From positions 1-35,114 of the forward strand of contig JABDEJ010000010.1 of the NCBI GenBank assembly GCA_013287095.1: a DNA stretch of 35,114 nt, in the 5' to 3' direction. Position 1 is the first letter of the stretch, and the number at the start of each line of letters is the position of its first letter. Below the pieces are notes generated by a model, which saw only the letters and a list, made by a program, of their open reading frames with translations, searched no databases and was not told the DNA's origin. Of this stretch, positions 34,001 through 35,114 are shown in pieces. The position numbers were made by a program, and so were the translations under genes. This DNA comes from Bacteroidota bacterium. GTDB taxonomy: Bacteria; Bacteroidota; Bacteroidia; CAILMK01.

Positions 34001-35114
34001 TCGGATGTACCGCTTCGAATACTGTTAAGGTTACAATACAGATTCCGGCCGCCGCTGCAGGTTCACCTTCTACTATATGTCTAGGTCAATCAACAACTGT
34101 GGGAGCTACCGCTGTAACCGGAAGCACTTATTCATGGAATCCTTCAGCAGGCTTAAGTTCAGCAACAGCTTCGAAACCAACTGCCAGCCCAGCATCTACA
34201 ACTACTTATACGGTAACTGAAACTACCTCTGCAGGTTGTTCCGGATCAAATACAGTAACTGTAACCGTACTTCCGGTTCCTGCAGCCAATGCCGGTTCAG
34301 CAGCAACGATTTGCGCAGGGGCCGTTGACTCAATAGGAGCAACAGCTGTAGCGGGTGATGTTTATTCATGGACAAGTATCCCAGTCGGGTTTACTTCAGC
34401 TTTGGCTAAACCAGCTGTAGCGCCTGTTGTTACAACTATCTATACCCTGACGGAAACAAATCCTTCAGGATGTTCCATTACAAATTCGGTGAAAGTAACG
34501 GTATCTAATCCGGTTGCTGCCGCTGGTACTTCTAAAACAATATGTTTGGGAAGTTCTGCCACCATTGGCGCTGCAGCAGTGACAGGAAGTACTTATACCT
34601 GGTCACCTTCAACGGGATTGAGTTCTTCAACCGCATCTAACCCAACGGCAACGCCATTGGTTACTACTATATATACAGTGACTGAAACAAACGTGTTTGG
34701 ATGTAAAGCATCTAACACAGTTACTATCACAATTGGAACTCCTGCCGCTAATGCAGGTGCCTCAGTTGCCATTTGTCCGGGGACACTCACTGGCATTGGT
34801 GGTGCTGCAGTATCAGGAAGTACCTATTCATGGGTAAGTTCACCTGCAGGATTCACTTCAACCGATGCCGGTCCATTTGTGACGCCTACAACAACGACAA
34901 GCTATACCGTAACGGAAAAGAACTCGGCAGGTTGTACAGCTTCTAATTCTGTAACCATAACTGTCAATCCTTTCCCTGCAGCTTCTGCCGGTGCTTCAAC
35001 CGCTATTTGTAAGGGATCGGGTGCCGTTATTACAATCGGTGCCGCTCCAGTGTCAGGAAGTACATATAGCTGGGTAAGCAATCCGGCAGGATTTGCTTCT
35101 ACAGCTTCTACAGC
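28066..35114 (+). CDS. Giant secreted repeat protein: IPT/TIG, FG-GAP repeats and tandem Ig/PKD-like modules (3' partial)
   Basis: One frame stays open from the ATG at 28066 to the window end: at least 2349 codons, with no stop. The N-terminus has an unusually long basic stretch (about 30 residues) before the hydrophobic core LLTIALVCLSWSAFG, a long signal peptide. Residues about 48-130 are an IPT/TIG domain (SPTITSFSPKSANVG, VTITGTNFS). Residues about 155-490 carry seven calcium-loop FG-GAP/VCBS-type repeats such as DINGDGLVD, DIDGDGKPD, DLNKDGEID and DLDGDGKPE, likely a beta-propeller. One diverged Ig-like module (about 510-588) and 22 full modules of about 78 residues (589-2301) follow, each with two cysteines, then a 23rd that is cut by the window edge. 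The C-terminus, where a T9SS sorting domain is expected, is not visible. Surface adhesion is an inference. Confidence 0.9.
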   Translation, partial: MKDLFSSRAKDAQITLSKHTWRKSKNLSSRLLTIALVCLSWSAFGLGSPTITSFSPKSANVGSTVTITGTNFSSTPANDIVYFGGIKAVVTSATATSLSVTVPKGARSYPVSVTVGGLTGYAQSAFLLTFPSCKAMSDTTGFAARTNLAATGNPVKPVAVDINGDGLVDVVTFDSSSSTMSVYINTTSGGVVSFSRSDFATAGHAANGSIAGLAVHDIDGDGKPDIIVASGGTMSIFQNNSSSNTLSLGSRVDFSGLAGNPMASVATGDLNKDGEIDIVVAGDSEVSYWTNAMTAPGTISTSSFNARTDIRVASAVNLWDVVVRDLDLDGNQDIIVSDHGSSSTFILQNKGSLSFGQSLVSIGTNSTNQIYAADLDLDGKFDLVVANNGAAIVSIFRNTSTTPGTITFGSRIDLSSTGTPNGLTVADLDGDGKPEIIATLLGSGMRIFHNASSSGSISFGSGIAFSTANYNPSVTVADINNDGLPDIISAAGVSNLISVRNNVNLLPLAYVIPPATVCSGSPIALGGPAVNNNTYSWSSTQYLTTSTVTFTSTSSNPTVSPQINATFTLKETTAQGCSVTNSVLISTNPLPAAAAGSGVGPICANVPANIGAAAVKKSTYSWSPTTGLSSATVSNPTATVPTTTTFTVTQTDSNGCKASNPVTVTISIPAAAVGSPYTNCGAVSDSIGAAAVTGSTYSWTSSPSGFTSTLSKTAAAPSATTIYTLTETNSLGCVNSNSVTITVFPAPAAVAGSNASICLGASVGIGAAPVAGSTYVWSPTTGLSASSVSNPTATPTATTTYKVTETNSNGCSANHSVTVTIATPAAATGTAPTICLGTSATIGASAVSGSTYAWTPATALSSTTAANPTANPTSNTTYTVTETNKFGCVNSNSVTVTVSVPAAATGSSKNLCNGSSTAIGATAVTGSYYLWSSSPSGFSSTLPNPTVSPTVTTVYTLSEINSFNCKASNSTTITVIPIPAAAVGTAPSGTICVGTSEPIGAAAVTGSTYSWVSSPTGFTSAASSATVTPTTTTTYTLTETGANGCKASNSLTITMFPVVAAAAGSNASICIGGNDTIGAIPVNKSTYSWVSSPSGFTSTLSRVGVAPAATTTYTVTQTDSNHCSASHSVTVTINTPAAAPGSPATICSGASYTVGAAAVKGSTYLWKPAGSLSSASVANPVASPTSTTTYTVTETNSTGCVDSSTVTITVSGKLPAAFPGSPSVICQGFSKVIGNTAVAGDVYSWAPSTGLSSTTVSNPTLTPTATGTYTVTETNTTTGCTNSHSATFTLGVAKAAAGTSGTVCSGSAYTIGAASVSGSTYSWAPSTNLSASTVSNPVATPTSTTTYTVSETTVNGCQASNTVTLTVRPLPAAATIASSTICASSPISIGAAAVSKSTYAWTPKTGLSSATVANPVATPASTTSYTLTQTDSNGCKMSDSLTLTTKPLPAASAGSSTAVCIGGSSTIGSTAVSGSTYVWAPSTGLSSTAVSNPLANPTSTTTYTVTETATNGCSASNSVTVTINQLPAAAAGSNQTVCLGTTVTLGAKAVGGSAYVWSPSTGLSSSTASNPTVTPAKTTTYTVTETSGSGCAASHSVTITVNPLPAAAAGTSGPLCSGSQFTIGAAAVTGSTYSWVSNPSGFTSSLATTTVSPTTTTVYTLTETNIFGCVASNSVSVTSVFPLPAAAAGSNVSICTGKSTTIGAAAVNKSTYSWTNSTSLSASTISNPVATPTATTTYQVTQTDSNGCVASNSVKVTISVPAANPGPSLTICSGTPTVIGVAAVTGSTYNWVSTPSGFSSTAANPTAAPSTTTSYTIIETNSTGCFAKNSMTITVNPLPAANAGANSVVCSGAPATIGAAAVTGSTYAWVSTPSGFTSTASTATVNPTVTTSYKLTETNSNGCVNSNAVLVTMGTPAANVGVAKSICTGGSTTIGATPPVAGSTYVWSPSASLSSSTVSFPTATPSSTTTYTLTETNSLGCTASNTVKVTIQIPAAAAGSPSTICLGQSTTVGATAVTGSTYSWNPSAGLSSATASKPTASPASTTTYTVTETTSAGCSGSNTVTVTVLPVPAANAGSAATICAGAVDSIGATAVAGDVYSWTSIPVGFTSALAKPAVAPVVTTIYTLTETNPSGCSITNSVKVTVSNPVAAAGTSKTICLGSSATIGAAAVTGSTYTWSPSTGLSSSTASNPTATPLVTTIYTVTETNVFGCKASNTVTITIGTPAANAGASVAICPGTLTGIGGAAVSGSTYSWVSSPAGFTSTDAGPFVTPTTTTSYTVTEKNSAGCTASNSVTITVNPFPAASAGASTAICKGSGAVITIGAAPVSGSTYSWVSNPAGFASTAST
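29830..35114 (+). repeat. Tandem array of 78-residue Ig/PKD-like modules (22 complete, one partial)
   Basis: The period is about 234 bp (5139 bp over 22 units from 29830 to 34969). Module landmarks are P-A-A-x-A-G-S, I-C-x-G, I-G-A-A-A-V, G-S-T-Y-x-W, T-T-T-Y-T-V-T-E-T-N and G-C-x-A-S-N. Two subtypes differ after the Trp: one reads PSTGLSS, the other SSPSGFTST. Short stretches such as GGAAGTACTTATTCATGG recur almost unchanged in many units, although most codons have drifted. Confidence 0.9.

Noticed and set aside
33279..34796. Minus-strand frames of 60-95 codons inside the repeat array (for example 33279-33566 and 34593-34796).
   Set aside because: They recur at the same place in the module because the array repeats, and are antisense to a strongly conserved protein repeat.
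29830..35114. Periodic array that could be mistaken for a CRISPR or a DNA satellite.
   Set aside because: The period is about 234 bp, units differ at most third positions, and one reading frame is open throughout, so it is a protein repeat.

Overview
The window comes from a Bacteroidota chromosome, most likely a Chitinophagales/Sphingobacteriales-type or environmental relative; this is inferred from gene content, not from a marker gene. The signs are a type IX secretion (T9SS) type A sorting domain, a separate gliding-associated type B C-terminal domain, promoter elements of the Bacteroidota form TAnnTTTG, almost no Shine-Dalgarno sequences, and intergenic palindromes of a kind common in this phylum.

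Layout. 1-2066 (+): the 3' end of ispG, then a secreted protein with a type A sorting domain and a clean terminator. 2075-2512 (-): a frameshifted four-helix-bundle (S23/IVP-type) gene bounded by a 24-bp inverted repeat. 2517-5947 (-): crotonase-family enzyme, ComEC and a GNAT acetyltransferase, the last two joined by a TAATG overlap. 5948-6583: a gene-free stretch holding a probable small RNA (promoter and terminator, no ORF), a pair of REP-like sequences and a 33-nt palindrome. 6584-16032 (+): a 2721-aa surface protein of 24 Fn3-like modules with a type B sorting domain, followed closely by an alpha/beta-hydrolase-like lipoprotein. 16076-21093 (-): rlmH, a PaaI-type thioesterase, map, an azurin-like copper lipoprotein, a membrane-anchored glutamate-synthase-like FMN protein and a thioredoxin-fold lipoprotein. 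21182-23224 (+): WD40 protein, dcd and an unknown exported protein. 23297-26662 (-): a three-enzyme fusion (GH18-like, NodB deacetylase, processive GT2). 26853-27845 (+): an exported TPR protein. 28066 to the window end (+): an open reading frame of at least 2349 codons with an IPT/TIG domain, seven FG-GAP-type repeats and more than 22 tandem 78-residue modules; it runs off the window.

How the genes relate. Housekeeping genes (ispG, rlmH, map, dcd) are mixed with envelope and surface genes. Three proteins are clear or likely T9SS cargo. The GH18-NodB-GT2 fusion looks like a single-chain machine for making and trimming a GlcNAc-type polysaccharide: the synthase domain should be cytoplasmic and the deacetylase and hydrolase-like domains periplasmic. 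In the 21-27 kb part, several -7 boxes sit only 4-5 nt before the ATG, which suggests leaderless mRNAs.

The most interesting items are the candidate small RNA at 6093-6200, the fusion enzyme, the giant repeat protein with a covarying pair of positions in its modules, the 33-nt nested palindromes, and the decayed IVP-type element. No mobile transposase, CRISPR array, tRNA or rRNA was seen.
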